This document shows, in pieces, positions 36,332 to 46,662 of a DNA stretch of 64,000 bases (positions are counted from its first letter, which is position 1; every line of letters begins with the position of its first letter). Location of the stretch: positions 1-64,000 of the forward strand of contig NZ_QEOL01000010.1 of NCBI RefSeq assembly GCF_003096715.1. The letters run 5' to 3'. The stretch comes from Paraburkholderia silvatlantica (GTDB lineage Bacteria > Pseudomonadota > Gammaproteobacteria > Burkholderiales > Burkholderiaceae). The position numbers and the translations under genes are program-made. Below the pieces are notes generated by a model. The model saw only the letters and a program-made list of their open reading frames with translations. It was not told where the DNA came from and did not search any database.

Positions 36332-36410
36332 GATGACGCTGCAGGTAGCGCTCGACGGGGGTGAAAGTGGTCACCCGAAATATTGCCAGAATGGCTATGT
36401 GAACGCGCCA

Positions 36411-36442
36411 GCGTAACGCCTAAAGTGCCCCTGTGGTTACGC
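36411..36442. promoter_or_regulatory. Inverted repeat in the mocR/ahpD-like divergent promoter
   Basis: GCGTAAC (36411-36417) and GTTACGC (36436-36442), 18 bases apart, midway between the two divergent starts. A candidate binding site for the MocR-type protein, or a dimer of another regulator. Confidence 0.45.
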
Positions 36443-36522
36443 AATTCGCAAGTCCAAAGCATCGTTGTCGACCTCGCTGTCGACGACAGCGCCACGATAT
36501 TCAACTCGACAGGTGAACGCTC

Positions 36523-36960
36523 ATGCAGGCACGTCTGGATTTCTACAAGGCCAGCCCGGAAGGCACGAAGGCCATGATTGCGCTCGAAGAGCGCGCGAGC
36601 AAAAGCTCGATCGAAAAGCCACTCGCGGAACTGGTGCGTCTGCGTGCTTCGCAGATCAACGGCTGCGCATATTGCGTGGACATGCACACCGCGGATGCCC
36701 GCAAAGGCGGCGAAACCGATCGCCGGCTCGCCACCGTATCGGTGTGGCGCGAGACGCCGTTCTTCACCGAGCGCGAGCGCGCGGCGCTCGAATGGACCGA
36801 ATCGGTCACGCTGCTCGCGCAAACGCACGTGCCCGACGAGGTTTGGGAACGCGTGAAGCCGCATTTCAGCGATCAGGAGATCGCCGACCTCACGTTGCTG
36901 ATCATCGCGATCAACGGCTGGAACCGCATCGCGGTCACGTTCCGCAAGCTGCCGGCCTGA
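36523..36960 (+). CDS. AhpD-like carboxymuconolactone decarboxylase family protein
   Basis: A 145-residue small helical protein of the alkylhydroperoxidase D-like group. The key phrase LRASQINGCAYCVDMHTADA has the CxxC redox pair and downstream His seen in AhpD-like peroxidases. The C-terminal LTLLIIAINGWNRIAV is also typical. It probably reduces peroxides or acts as a thiol-dependent redox protein. Divergent from a MocR-type regulator that is likely its controller. Confidence 0.88.
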   Translation: MQARLDFYKASPEGTKAMIALEERASKSSIEKPLAELVRLRASQINGCAYCVDMHTADARKGGETDRRLATVSVWRETPFFTERERAALEWTESVTLLAQTHVPDEVWERVKPHFSDQEIADLTLLIIAINGWNRIAVTFRKLPA

Positions 36961-37204
36961 GTTCGAAGCAGCCAATCTGAAGCGGTAAACGCGCTGCTTC
37001 AGCTGCCGGAAATTAAGCGGCGGCTGCACGCGGCGCGTGTCCTGATCGATGAATGCTTTCCGATTGCGGCTCGCGCGTGCGCCGCTGGCAGTTTTTGCGC
37101 GGTTTTTGGCATGGTTGCGGGCCGCGGCGAGAATACAGTGATTTCCGCATCATCGGCACACCGTCGGCCCTTTTCGACAGTCCAACCTTGACCGGGAACA
37201 CCAC

Positions 37205-37888
37205 ATGGCACTGCAGATCGGATTCCTCTCATTTCCGAACGTTCAACAGCTCGACCTGACGGGCCCGTACGACGTACTCGCCTCGATGCCGGACACCCGG
37301 GCGCGGCTCATCTGGAAGACGCTCGATCCGGTGCGCTCGAGCACCGGCCTCATGCTCACGCCCGACACGACCTTCGAGGACTGCCCGCCGCTCGACGTGA
37401 TCTGCGTGCCTGGCGGCAGCGGCGTCTCCCAGCTGATTCCCGACGACGAGACGCTCGCGTTCCTGCGCCGCCAGGCGAGCACCGCGCGCTACGTCACCTC
37501 GGTTTGCACGGGTGCGCTCGTGCTCGGCGCGGCCGGGCTGCTGCGCGGGCGCCGCGCGACCACGCACTGGGCCTTCCACGAACTGCTGGAACCGCTCGGC
37601 GCGCTGCCCGTGAAAGCGCGCGTGGTGCGCGACGGTAACGTGCTGACCGGCGGCGGCATCACCGCGGGTATCGATTTCGCATTGACGCTCGCCGCCGAGC
37701 TGATCGGCGACGAAGCCGCCCAGGCGCTCCAGCTCGAGCTGGAGTACGCACCGGCGCCGCCGTTCGATGCGGGCGACCCCGCCAGCGCGCCGCGTGCGAT
37801 CGTGCAAAGGTTGCGCGCGCAGACAGCCGCCTCGCTCGCCGAACGCGCGCGCGTAGTCGCGGCGGCAGCCGCGAAGCTCGGCGCCTGA
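37205..37888 (+). CDS. DJ-1/PfpI family protein, isonitrile hydratase-like
   Basis: A 227-residue cytoplasmic protein of the DJ-1/PfpI superfamily. The nucleophile-elbow cysteine lies in VTSVCTGALVLGAAGLL, and the N-terminal phrase QQLDLTGPYDVLA carries the Asp typical of cyclohexyl-isocyanide hydratases (InhA). TTHWAFHELL and GGGITAGIDFAL are further family strings. The likely reaction is hydration of isonitriles to formamides, but related proteins include amidases and regulators, so the substrate is uncertain. Confidence 0.85.
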   Translation: MALQIGFLSFPNVQQLDLTGPYDVLASMPDTRARLIWKTLDPVRSSTGLMLTPDTTFEDCPPLDVICVPGGSGVSQLIPDDETLAFLRRQASTARYVTSVCTGALVLGAAGLLRGRRATTHWAFHELLEPLGALPVKARVVRDGNVLTGGGITAGIDFALTLAAELIGDEAAQALQLELEYAPAPPFDAGDPASAPRAIVQRLRAQTAASLAERARVVAAAAAKLGA

Positions 37889-38066
37889 ACGCCCGGTGAG
37901 GCCGCCGGGGTAGCGGCCGCGGCTACCGGCAAGCCAGGGTCAGCGCTTGCTACCGCCTTTGGCGGGGATCGATTACATTGAGTGACAGTGACGGGCGCGC
38001 CGCAGCCGTGTGCGCCGGTCCTCCCATCCCTGGGCAAGTCGTTCAAACCAATCTTTAGGGGAATCA

Positions 38067-38405
38067 ATGCGCTCCATCACCAGCAAGCTGACTCTCGCCG
38101 CGGCTAGCGCCGCATTCCTGATCGGCGCTGCCGCGCCGGCGTTCGCACAAACGGAAGCCAGCGCCCCCTCCGCGGCCGCGGCCATGGCCTCGCAACCGCT
38201 CACCAAGGAACAGAAGGCGCAAGCCAAGGCCCAGGCCAAAGCGCAGCGCAAGGCCGAACGCAAGGAGGCCCGCGCAAAGAACAACGCCGAGCTGAAGAAG
38301 CTGGAAGACGCGGGCTACAAGCCGGCGTTGAACGACCCGAACTATCCGCAGAATCTGCAGGACGCACAGAAGAAAGCTAACGCCGCTGCTGGCGCCAGCC
38401 AGTAA
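38067..38405 (+). CDS. Small exported DUF4148-like protein
   Basis: A 112-residue protein with a signal peptide (MRSITSKLTLAAASAAFLIGAAAPAFA). Its middle is a Lys/Ala-rich helical segment (KEQKAQAKAQAKAQRKAERK), and its C-terminal phrase ELKKLEDAGYKPALNDPNYP resembles the DUF4148 family common in Burkholderia. Periplasmic; function unknown. The ATG at 38067 has AGGGG upstream and starts a proper signal peptide, unlike the frame extension to 38010. Confidence 0.8.
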   Translation: MRSITSKLTLAAASAAFLIGAAAPAFAQTEASAPSAAAAMASQPLTKEQKAQAKAQAKAQRKAERKEARAKNNAELKKLEDAGYKPALNDPNYPQNLQDAQKKANAAAGASQ

Positions 38406-38416
38406 TTCGCGTCAGC

Positions 38417-38454
38417 GGCTGTTTTAACCGGCTGTCTTGCCGGTTAAAACAGCC
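38417..38454 (+). terminator. Long perfect hairpin after the DUF4148-like gene
   Basis: A 16-base perfect inverted repeat, GGCTGTTTTAACCGGC (38417-38432) and its complement (38439-38454), with a 6-base loop, starting 12 bases after the stop. There is no T-run after the second arm, so it may be an mRNA-stabilising or rho-assisted end rather than a classic terminator. Confidence 0.6.
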
Positions 38455-38697
38455 GTCATCATCAACTGCCCGCATCACCCGCAGCATGCTGCAGCGCTGC
38501 CCTTCCCCCGCCTGCGCGCTCGCCTGGCCCCGCCGTACACACTAAACGCTTCATCAGTCGAATGGCAGTACCATCCGCGAAGCGAATGCGCCGACTCGTT
38601 CGCAAGCTACAACATCGCCGCTTTTCGACGCTGCACGCGCTCGGCCAGATGCCATCGCAAGCCATGCCGCGTGCATGCCCACCATGGAGTCACCGCC

Positions 38698-40194
38698 GTG
38701 AATGCACCCCAGCCAGCCGCCAAAGCGAGCGCCGCGCCGCAGAAAAAGGGCATCCCTGTGGGCCTGATCGCGGGCGTGATCGCGCTCGTCGTCGTGCTGC
38801 TTTTGCCCCTGCCCGATAGCCTGCCGCCCGCCGGCCAGCGCATGCTCGCGATCCTCGCGTTCGCCGTGGTCGTGTGGCTCACCGAAGCGGTCTCGTACGA
38901 AGCGAGCGCCATCATCATCACCTCGCTCATGGCGTTTCTCGTGGGCACCGCGCCCACCATCGAAAACCCCGCTGTCGATTACGGCACCAACAAAGCCATC
39001 AGCATGGCGCTCGCGGGCTTCTCCAATTCCGCGCTCGCACTCGTGGCCGGCGCCCTCTTCATCTCGGCCGCGATGACCGTCACCGGTCTCGACCGGCGCA
39101 TTGCGCTCGTCACGCTTTCGCTCATCGGCACCACCACGCGGCGCATTTTGATCGGCGCGGTCGCCGTGACCATCGTGCTCTCGCTCGTAGTGCCGAGCGC
39201 CACCGCGCGCAGTGCCTGCGTCGTGCCGATCATGGTGGGCGTGATCTCGGCGTTCGGAGTGGACAAGCGCTCGAACATCGCCGCGGGCATCATGATCGTG
39301 GTCGCGCAAGCCACGAGCATCTGGAACGTCGGCATCCAGACTGCCGCCGCGCAGAATCTGCTGACCGTGGGCTTCATGGACAAGATGCTCGGCGCACGCG
39401 TGACGTGGCTCGACTGGCTCGTCGCGGGCGCGCCCTGGGCGATCGTGATGTCGGCGGCGCTGCTGTTCATCGTCTTGAAGATGCTGCCGCCGGAGGCCGA
39501 CGCCATCGCGGGCGGCAAGGAAGCCGTCGAAGCCTCGCTGCGCGAACTCGGCCCCATGACAGGCCCGCAAAAGCGCCTGCTCGGAGTTTCCATCGGCCTG
39601 CTGCTCTTCTGGGCGACCGAAGGCAAGCTGCATCCGTTCGACACCACCTCGGTCACCTACGTGGGGCTCGTGCTGCTGCTGTTGCCGCGCTTTGGCGTGA
39701 TGGACTGGAAGACCGTGCAAAGCCGTATTCCGTGGGGCACGGTGATCGTGTTCGGCGTGGGCATCAGCCTCGGCACGGCGCTGCTCACGACGAAGGCGGG
39801 CCAATGGCTCGGCGACCTCGTCGCCCATCACACGGGGCTCGACACCGCCACGCCGTTCATGGCCTTCGCGATTCTCTCGGCCTTCCTCATCCTCATCCAC
39901 CTCGGTTTTGCGAGCGCAACGGCGCTCACGTCCGCGATGCTGCCGATTCTCGTGTCCGTGCTGCAATCCATGCAGGGCGATTTCAACCGGCTCGGCCTCA
40001 CCATGCTGCTCGGCTACGTCGTGAGCTTCGGCTTCATCCTGCCGATCAACGCGCCGCAAAACATGGTGTGCCTCGCCACCGAAACGTTCACGGCGAAGCA
40101 GTTCGCACGCGTGGGCATCGTGCTGACCGTCGTCGGCTACGTGTTGTTGCTGCTGTTCGCCGCGACGTGGTGGCGCTGGCTGGGCTGGATCTGA
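38698..40194 (+). CDS. DASS (SLC13) family anion/dicarboxylate permease
   Basis: A 498-residue inner-membrane transporter with about 12 hydrophobic helices. Family phrases include WLTEAVSYEASAIIITSL, VPSATARSACVVPIM (the SNT-like hairpin variant), RIPWGTVIVFGVGISLG and ILPINAPQNMVC. DASS carriers take up dicarboxylates, sulfate or related anions with sodium. The GTG at 38698 is chosen as start because GGAG lies eight bases upstream; the frame stays open further but with no signal. It is followed by an LDH2-family dehydrogenase, so the transported acid may be oxidised by that enzyme. Confidence 0.9.
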   Translation: MNAPQPAAKASAAPQKKGIPVGLIAGVIALVVVLLLPLPDSLPPAGQRMLAILAFAVVVWLTEAVSYEASAIIITSLMAFLVGTAPTIENPAVDYGTNKAISMALAGFSNSALALVAGALFISAAMTVTGLDRRIALVTLSLIGTTTRRILIGAVAVTIVLSLVVPSATARSACVVPIMVGVISAFGVDKRSNIAAGIMIVVAQATSIWNVGIQTAAAQNLLTVGFMDKMLGARVTWLDWLVAGAPWAIVMSAALLFIVLKMLPPEADAIAGGKEAVEASLRELGPMTGPQKRLLGVSIGLLLFWATEGKLHPFDTTSVTYVGLVLLLLPRFGVMDWKTVQSRIPWGTVIVFGVGISLGTALLTTKAGQWLGDLVAHHTGLDTATPFMAFAILSAFLILIHLGFASATALTSAMLPILVSVLQSMQGDFNRLGLTMLLGYVVSFGFILPINAPQNMVCLATETFTAKQFARVGIVLTVVGYVLLLLFAATWWRWLGWI

Positions 40195-40235
40195 GCACTG
40201 CACCCGAACGCTGCACGGTCAACAAGGAGCCGCTC

Positions 40236-41288
40236 ATGGAAGTCAAGATCGACGACGCACGGCGCTTCGCCACGGCCGTGCTCACGAACGTCTCGGTGCC
40301 CGAGGACATCGCCGCCGACGTGGCCGACCACCTGATCGAATCCGACCGCGTGGGCTACGCGAGCCACGGCCTTTCGATCCTGCCGAACTACAAGCGGGTG
40401 CTGGCCGCGGGTTTCGTCGCCGCCGACGGCCGCGCCGAGCGCATCGTGGACCGTGGCAGCCTGATCGGCTACGACGGCCACAGCGGCTTCGGCCAGCACG
40501 TTGGCAAGACCGTGATGGAAGACGCGATTGCTCGCGCGCGCGGGCATGGCCAGTGCATCGTGACGCTGCGCCACAGCCATCACCTGGGGCGCATGGGCCA
40601 CTACGGCGAAATGGTCGCGGCGCAGGGCTACGTCCTGCTCGCGTTCACCAACGTGGTGAACCGCGCGCCGACCGTCGCGCCGTTCGGCGGACGCGAGCCT
40701 CGGCTCACGACCAACCCGCTGTGCTTCGCGGGCCCGCTGCCGGGCGGGCGGCCGCCCTTCGTCGTGGATATCGCCACGAGCGCCATTGCCGTGAACAAGG
40801 CGCGCGTGCTCGCCGAAAACGGCCTGCCGGCGCCCGACGCTTCGATGATCGACGCGAACGGCCAGCCGACCACCGACCCCAACGTGCTGTTCGCCGATCC
40901 GCCAGGCGCGCTGCTGCCGTTCGGCCTGCACAAGGGCTATGCACTGGGGCTCGTGGCGGAACTGCTCGCAGGCGTGCTCTCGGGCGGCGGCACGATCCAT
41001 CCGGACAATCCGCGCAACGGCGTCGCCACCAACAATCTGTTCGCGCTGGTGCTCGATCCGCAGGTGGATTTCAATACGACGTGGCGCTCGCAGGAGGTCG
41101 AATCCTTCCTCGACTATTTGCTCAGCTGCCCGCCGCAGGATCCGGCCCTGCCGGTGCAGTACCCTGGCCAGTACGAGGCGGAAAATCGCGCGCGGCACAT
41201 GCAGACGATCACGCTGCCCGACTCCGTGAGAAAGCCTTTCGCCGATATCGCAAACGAACTGGGCATCGCGCCGCTCGCGGCGGTCTGA
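40236..41288 (+). CDS. LDH2 family malate/lactate-type dehydrogenase
   Basis: A 350-residue NAD(P)-dependent oxidoreductase of the YbiC/AllD/malate dehydrogenase 2 family. Landmarks are YASHGLSILPNYKR, GYDGHSGFGQHVGKTVM, VTLRHSHHLGRMGHYGE (substrate-binding histidines), TTNPLCFAGPLP and LLPFGLHKGYALGLVAELL. AAGGAG precedes the ATG. It is transcribed with the DASS permease 41 bases upstream; together they probably import and oxidise a hydroxy-dicarboxylate. The exact substrate is unknown. Confidence 0.9.
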   Translation: MEVKIDDARRFATAVLTNVSVPEDIAADVADHLIESDRVGYASHGLSILPNYKRVLAAGFVAADGRAERIVDRGSLIGYDGHSGFGQHVGKTVMEDAIARARGHGQCIVTLRHSHHLGRMGHYGEMVAAQGYVLLAFTNVVNRAPTVAPFGGREPRLTTNPLCFAGPLPGGRPPFVVDIATSAIAVNKARVLAENGLPAPDASMIDANGQPTTDPNVLFADPPGALLPFGLHKGYALGLVAELLAGVLSGGGTIHPDNPRNGVATNNLFALVLDPQVDFNTTWRSQEVESFLDYLLSCPPQDPALPVQYPGQYEAENRARHMQTITLPDSVRKPFADIANELGIAPLAAV

Positions 41289-41315
41289 AGCTGTCCAACG
41301 TGACGCTGTAAACGC

Positions 41316-41350
41316 AAAAAGCCGCGCGAGCCCTTCGGCACCCGCGCGGC
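41316..41350 (-). terminator. Terminator between the LDH2 gene and pobA
   Basis: GCCGCGCG (41321-41328) pairs with CGCGCGGC (41343-41350). On the minus strand the hairpin is followed by a T-run (complement of AAAAA at 41316-41320), so it ends pobA; on plus it may help end the LDH2 transcript. Confidence 0.7.
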
Positions 41351-41372
41351 CGTTTCATTCGTTGCGCCTACC

Positions 41373-42638
<1,266 letters not shown>

Positions 42639-42781
42639 CTATCCCGATTTCGAATAGCGGCGCAGCCGCCACCCGCCTCGCCAGCCCATTGTCCGGAACG
42701 GAACTTGCTGATCGACGCGCTTCGTCTGCGCCCAGGCTGGCGCGCCGGCGCGCTCCCCCGCCCATCAAAAACATCAAGGCC

Positions 42782-44629
42782 ATGGCTTTCCCTTTCCGCT
42801 CCCGCACGCCCGCATCCGCCGCCGCGTCCCGCCCCGTCCCGTTTGCCGCCACGTTTGCCGCCACGCTCGCCGCTGCGTTGTGCCTCGCCTGGCCGCTCGC
42901 GCAAAGCGCCCAGGCCGCCGATGCCGCAGCCTCCGCAAGCGCGCCCGCCAATGCGCAGGAATTACAAACGCCCGCGCAATCGGCAAAGCCGCTTCGCTCT
43001 CAAGCGCAGCATGAGGCGGCAAAAGAGAGCCAGCCCGCCACGCCCGCCGATCTCTACGGCCGCCTCTATCACGACGTGCAGCTCGCGCAGATCTTCCCCG
43101 ACAGCAAGACGTTCGCCGACATGCTGCCCAACGAGCGCCCGAGCCGGATCACGGCGGCCTACGAGCGCTGGCGCCAACAGCACGCGGGGGATCACGACAA
43201 TGCCGCGCGCAAGGCCGCGCTCGCGCAGTTCGTGAACCAGGACTTCACGGCCCCGGCTCAAACCCAAGACCACTACGTTTCCGATCCGAACCAGGACGTC
43301 GTCGGCCACATCGACACGCTGTGGAACGTGCTGAGCCGCCGCCCCGACGCGAAGCCGAATCCGTATTCGTCGCTGCTGCCGCTGCCCTATGCGTACGTCG
43401 TGCCGGGCGGCCGCTTCAACGAGATCTACTACTGGGATTCGTACTTCATCATGCTCGGCCTGGAAGCCAGCGGCCGCCACGAACTCGCGCTCGACGAACT
43501 GAACAACTTCGCCGCGCTGATCGACCGCTACGGGCACATCGCGAACGGCAATCGCACCTATTACCTGAGCCGCTCGCAGCCGCCGTTTTTCGCGCAGATG
43601 GTGAGCCTCGTCGCGGAAAAAGACGGCGACGCCGTCTACGTCCATTACCTGCCTCAACTGCGCAAGGAGTACGACTACTGGATGGCCGGCGCGCAGACGC
43701 TCGAGCCCGGCCACGCCGCGCGCCACCTCGTGCGCCTGCCCGACGGCACGCTGCTCAACCGCTACTGGGACGCGCGCAACCGCCCGCGCGACGAGTCGTA
43801 CCGCGAAGATATCCTCACCGCGCGGGCCACGCCGCAACGCGACGCCTCGGACCTCTGGCGCAACCTGCGGGCGGGCGCGGAAACGGGCTGGGACTACAGC
43901 TCGCGCTGGCTCGCCGACGCTCACACGCTTTCGAGCATCGACGTGACCTCGCTCGCGCCGGTGGACCTCAATTCGCTGATGGCGATCCTCGAACGCACGC
44001 TTGCGAAGGCCTACGGCCTGAAGGGCGACGCGCGCGAGGCCGAACGGATGACGAAGCGCGCGCAACAACGCGCCGACGCCATCGACCGCGTGCTCTGGGA
44101 CCCGCAATTGCATGCGTACAGCGACTACGATTTCGCGCACCGCACGCTCACGCACCGGCTCACGGCGGCGACCGTCTATCCGCTCTATGCGGGTGTCGCG
44201 ACGAAAGCCGAGGCGCAGGAAGTGGCCGCCGCAGTGCGCGCCGGCCTGCTGCGCCCCGGAGGCCTCGCCACCACCCAGGTCGCGACCGGCCAGCAATGGG
44301 ACGAGCCGAACGGCTGGGCGCCGCTGCAGTATCTCGCCGTCATGGGGCTGCGCCGCTACGGCGAGCAGGACCTGGCGCAGGAAATCGCCACGCGCTGGAT
44401 CGCCACGAATCTCGCCTGCTACACGCGCACGCACAAGCTCGTCGAGAAGTACGACGTGAGCGCGTCGGCCACGAAGGCATCGGCGGCGGGCGGCGGCGAA
44501 TATCCGCTGCAGGACGGCTTTGGATGGACCAATGGCGTACTGCGCGTGCTGCTGCAGATGTATCCGCAGACAGGCGCCGTGCAAAGCGCGCCGGCCGCGT
44601 CCGGCGCGGCTGCGGCCAGCGCGCCCTGA
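42782..44629 (+). CDS. treA: Periplasmic trehalase (GH37)
   Basis: A 615-residue hydrolase that splits trehalose into two glucose units. A long N-terminal signal region (LAAALCLAWPLAQSAQA) indicates export. Both family signatures are present: PGGRFNEIYYWDSYF near residue 205 and QWDEPNGWAPLQY near 505; GGGEYPLQDGFGWTNGV follows near 570. The N- and C-terminal ends are Ala/Gln/Ser-rich low complexity. The start at 42782 is chosen because it begins the signal peptide. The next gene, a HAD phosphatase, may be co-transcribed. Confidence 0.94.
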   Translation: MAFPFRSRTPASAAASRPVPFAATFAATLAAALCLAWPLAQSAQAADAAASASAPANAQELQTPAQSAKPLRSQAQHEAAKESQPATPADLYGRLYHDVQLAQIFPDSKTFADMLPNERPSRITAAYERWRQQHAGDHDNAARKAALAQFVNQDFTAPAQTQDHYVSDPNQDVVGHIDTLWNVLSRRPDAKPNPYSSLLPLPYAYVVPGGRFNEIYYWDSYFIMLGLEASGRHELALDELNNFAALIDRYGHIANGNRTYYLSRSQPPFFAQMVSLVAEKDGDAVYVHYLPQLRKEYDYWMAGAQTLEPGHAARHLVRLPDGTLLNRYWDARNRPRDESYREDILTARATPQRDASDLWRNLRAGAETGWDYSSRWLADAHTLSSIDVTSLAPVDLNSLMAILERTLAKAYGLKGDAREAERMTKRAQQRADAIDRVLWDPQLHAYSDYDFAHRTLTHRLTAATVYPLYAGVATKAEAQEVAAAVRAGLLRPGGLATTQVATGQQWDEPNGWAPLQYLAVMGLRRYGEQDLAQEIATRWIATNLACYTRTHKLVEKYDVSASATKASAAGGGEYPLQDGFGWTNGVLRVLLQMYPQTGAVQSAPAASGAAAASAP

Positions 44630-44729
44630 GGCGGCGGCCGCCGCGGCGCACGCTGGCGGCGCGCGGCGTACACTTCTTGCGCTACCGGCGCGTAGTCATC
44701 ATGTTGCACGTGTTGCAGGAGGAGCCCCC

Positions 44730-45404
44730 ATGCGCAACGAAACGGCCTTTTTGTTCGACCTCGACGGCACGCTCGTCGACAGCGTGTATCAGCATGTCCT
44801 CGCATGGAAGGAAGCGCTCGACGCCGACGGCATCGAGCTTTCGGTGTGGCGCATTCACCGGCGTATCGGCATGAGCGGCGGGCTCTTCATGAACCAGTTG
44901 CTGCGCGAGACCCACGAGGCCATCTCGCCCGAGCGCATCGCACGCCTGCAAAAACTACACGCCGACGCCTACCGCCGCCACGCCGATCAGGTGCGCCCGC
45001 TGCCCGGCGCCCGCGCGCTGCTCGACGCCCTCAGCGCCGCACAGGTGCCCTGGGCGATCGCCACGAGCGGGCGGCTCGCCACGGCGTCCGTGAACTTGCA
45101 GGCGCTCGGCGTGGACCCGTCCGTCACGACCGTGATCACGCGCGACGAAGTGCGCCATGCGAAGCCCGACCCGGATCTTTTCGTCGCCGCGGCGCTGCGG
45201 CTGAACGTGCCGATCGAGCGCTGCCTCGTGGTGGGCGACAGCGTCTGGGACATGCTCGCGGCCCAGCGCTGCCGCGCGCTCGGCATCGGCCTGCAGTCGG
45301 GCGGCTACGGCACCGGGGAACTGGAGCGCGCGGGCGCGCTGCGCGTGTACGAGGATCCCGCCGATCTGCTCGGCCACCTCGACGAAGTCTGCGCTCGCGA
45401 TTGA
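44730..45404 (+). CDS. HAD-family phosphatase
   Basis: A 224-residue hydrolase of the beta-phosphoglucomutase/phosphoglycolate phosphatase-like group. All four HAD motifs are visible: FLFDLDGTLVDS (nucleophile Asp), AIATSGR, HAKPDPDLF and VVGDSVWDM. A helical cap follows motif I. AGGAGGAG lies just before the ATG. Downstream of treA by 100 bases; it might act on a sugar phosphate, but this is only a guess from context. Confidence 0.9.
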   Translation: MRNETAFLFDLDGTLVDSVYQHVLAWKEALDADGIELSVWRIHRRIGMSGGLFMNQLLRETHEAISPERIARLQKLHADAYRRHADQVRPLPGARALLDALSAAQVPWAIATSGRLATASVNLQALGVDPSVTTVITRDEVRHAKPDPDLFVAAALRLNVPIERCLVVGDSVWDMLAAQRCRALGIGLQSGGYGTGELERAGALRVYEDPADLLGHLDEVCARD

Positions 45405-45426
45405 GCAGTTGATTGGCTGATCGAGC

Positions 45427-45450
45427 GGCCGATCGAGCCGCGGATCGGCC
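45427..45450 (+). terminator. Hairpin after the HAD gene
   Basis: GGCCGATC (45427-45434) and GATCGGCC (45443-45450) with an 8-base loop, 23 bases after the stop. No T-run follows, so termination is only possible. Confidence 0.4.
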
Positions 45451-45531
45451 TGATCGCGCACGCTGCCGCACGCGGCGCGAAAATTGCGCAGTTCCCGGCT
45501 GTGCAGTGCAGCACCGCCGCTGCGCCGCCAT

Positions 45532-45574
45532 GCCTCTGGCGCGCGTCAGGTACTGCATGTCGCGCGCCAGAGGC
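45532..45574. repeat. 14-base perfect inverted repeat upstream of the glycosyltransferase gene
   Basis: GCCTCTGGCGCGCG (45532-45545) and its perfect complement (45561-45574) with a 15-base loop containing TACTGCATG, ending 57 bases before the next start. No T-run follows. It could be a leader attenuator, a binding site for a large dimer, or a transcription barrier. Confidence 0.55.
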
Positions 45575-45631
45575 GTATGCTGACATAGGTCAATTCGACA
45601 ACTCACCGGCCGGCTCCCGCCGCCTGCTGCG

Positions 45632-46591
45632 ATGAACGACTCCGCCCCTGCCCCCGGAACTCCCAGCACGCCGCGCGTGACGGTGGTCGTCCTCACGCGC
45701 AATCACGTGCGTCAAACCATCGATACCGTCGCGCGCCTGACCGCCCTTCCCGAACACCCCGACGTCATCGTGGCCGACAACGGCTCCACCGATTCCACCG
45801 TCTCCCTGCTGGCGTCGCTCTTTCCGCAAGTGCGCATCGTTCAGGCGCTGGGCGACCGCGGCATGGCCGGTTTCAATCGCGCCGTGCTGCTCGCGCGCAC
45901 CGACTATGTCGCGTGCTGCGACGACAGCACCTGGTTCGCGCCCGGCGCGCTCGCGCGCGCCGCGCAGCGGCTCGACGCTCACACGCAGGTGGCCGTGCTC
46001 AACGCGCGCGTGGTGAGCGGCGACGAGCGCGAAATTCACCCTGCCTGCCTGATGCTCGCCGCCACATCGCCGGGCGCGGAAGGCGAGGCCGGCCCGGCGC
46101 TCGCGAACTTCATGGCCGGCGCGTGCATTTTCCGCGCGGCCGTGTTCCGCGCGCTCGGCGGCTACGAGGAACGGCTTTCGCACGGCGGCGCCGAGGAGCT
46201 TGCAGCGCTCGACATGCTGTCGGCCGGCCACCAGATTGTTTATTGCGAGCAGGCGCTCGCACATCGCGAACCGCTTTACCGCTGGTTCACGCGCGCGCAG
46301 CAATGCGCGCTCGCGCGCAACACCGCCTGGGTGGCGTGGATGCGCCTGCCCGCGCGCGATGCGATCGCCGCGACCGGCCGCGCGCTCGCCGTGTTCGCGC
46401 GCCAGCGCTCGCTCGGGCCCGCCAGCGTGGCGCTGCTGCGCGGCGCGTTCTGGACGTTGCGCGCACGCCGTGTGGTGCCGCCGCACGTCGTGCTGCTCAC
46501 CCGCCAGGTACGCCGCGCGGAACGCCACGTGCGCACAGGCATTCCGGCAATGGCCGAAAAGTACGACCGCTCGGGGCAGCGCGCGTGGTAA
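45632..46591 (+). CDS. Family 2 glycosyltransferase
   Basis: A 319-residue protein with the GT-A fold of rhamnosyl/galactosyl transferases: VTVVVLTRNHVRQTID, VIVADNGSTDST, a variant DxD region CCDDSTWF and a GYEERLSHGGAEELAALDML acceptor region. The last 100 residues are Arg-rich and amphipathic without a clear membrane helix. It is isolated from polysaccharide genes. Acceptor and donor are unknown. Confidence 0.87.
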   Translation: MNDSAPAPGTPSTPRVTVVVLTRNHVRQTIDTVARLTALPEHPDVIVADNGSTDSTVSLLASLFPQVRIVQALGDRGMAGFNRAVLLARTDYVACCDDSTWFAPGALARAAQRLDAHTQVAVLNARVVSGDEREIHPACLMLAATSPGAEGEAGPALANFMAGACIFRAAVFRALGGYEERLSHGGAEELAALDMLSAGHQIVYCEQALAHREPLYRWFTRAQQCALARNTAWVAWMRLPARDAIAATGRALAVFARQRSLGPASVALLRGAFWTLRARRVVPPHVVLLTRQVRRAERHVRTGIPAMAEKYDRSGQRAW

Positions 46592-46662
46592 GCTGCGGCG
46601 CCCGCTGCGCGCGGGACGTCCATTCAGGAGGCCGGAGCCTGCCAAACTCGTGAACAGGCCCT

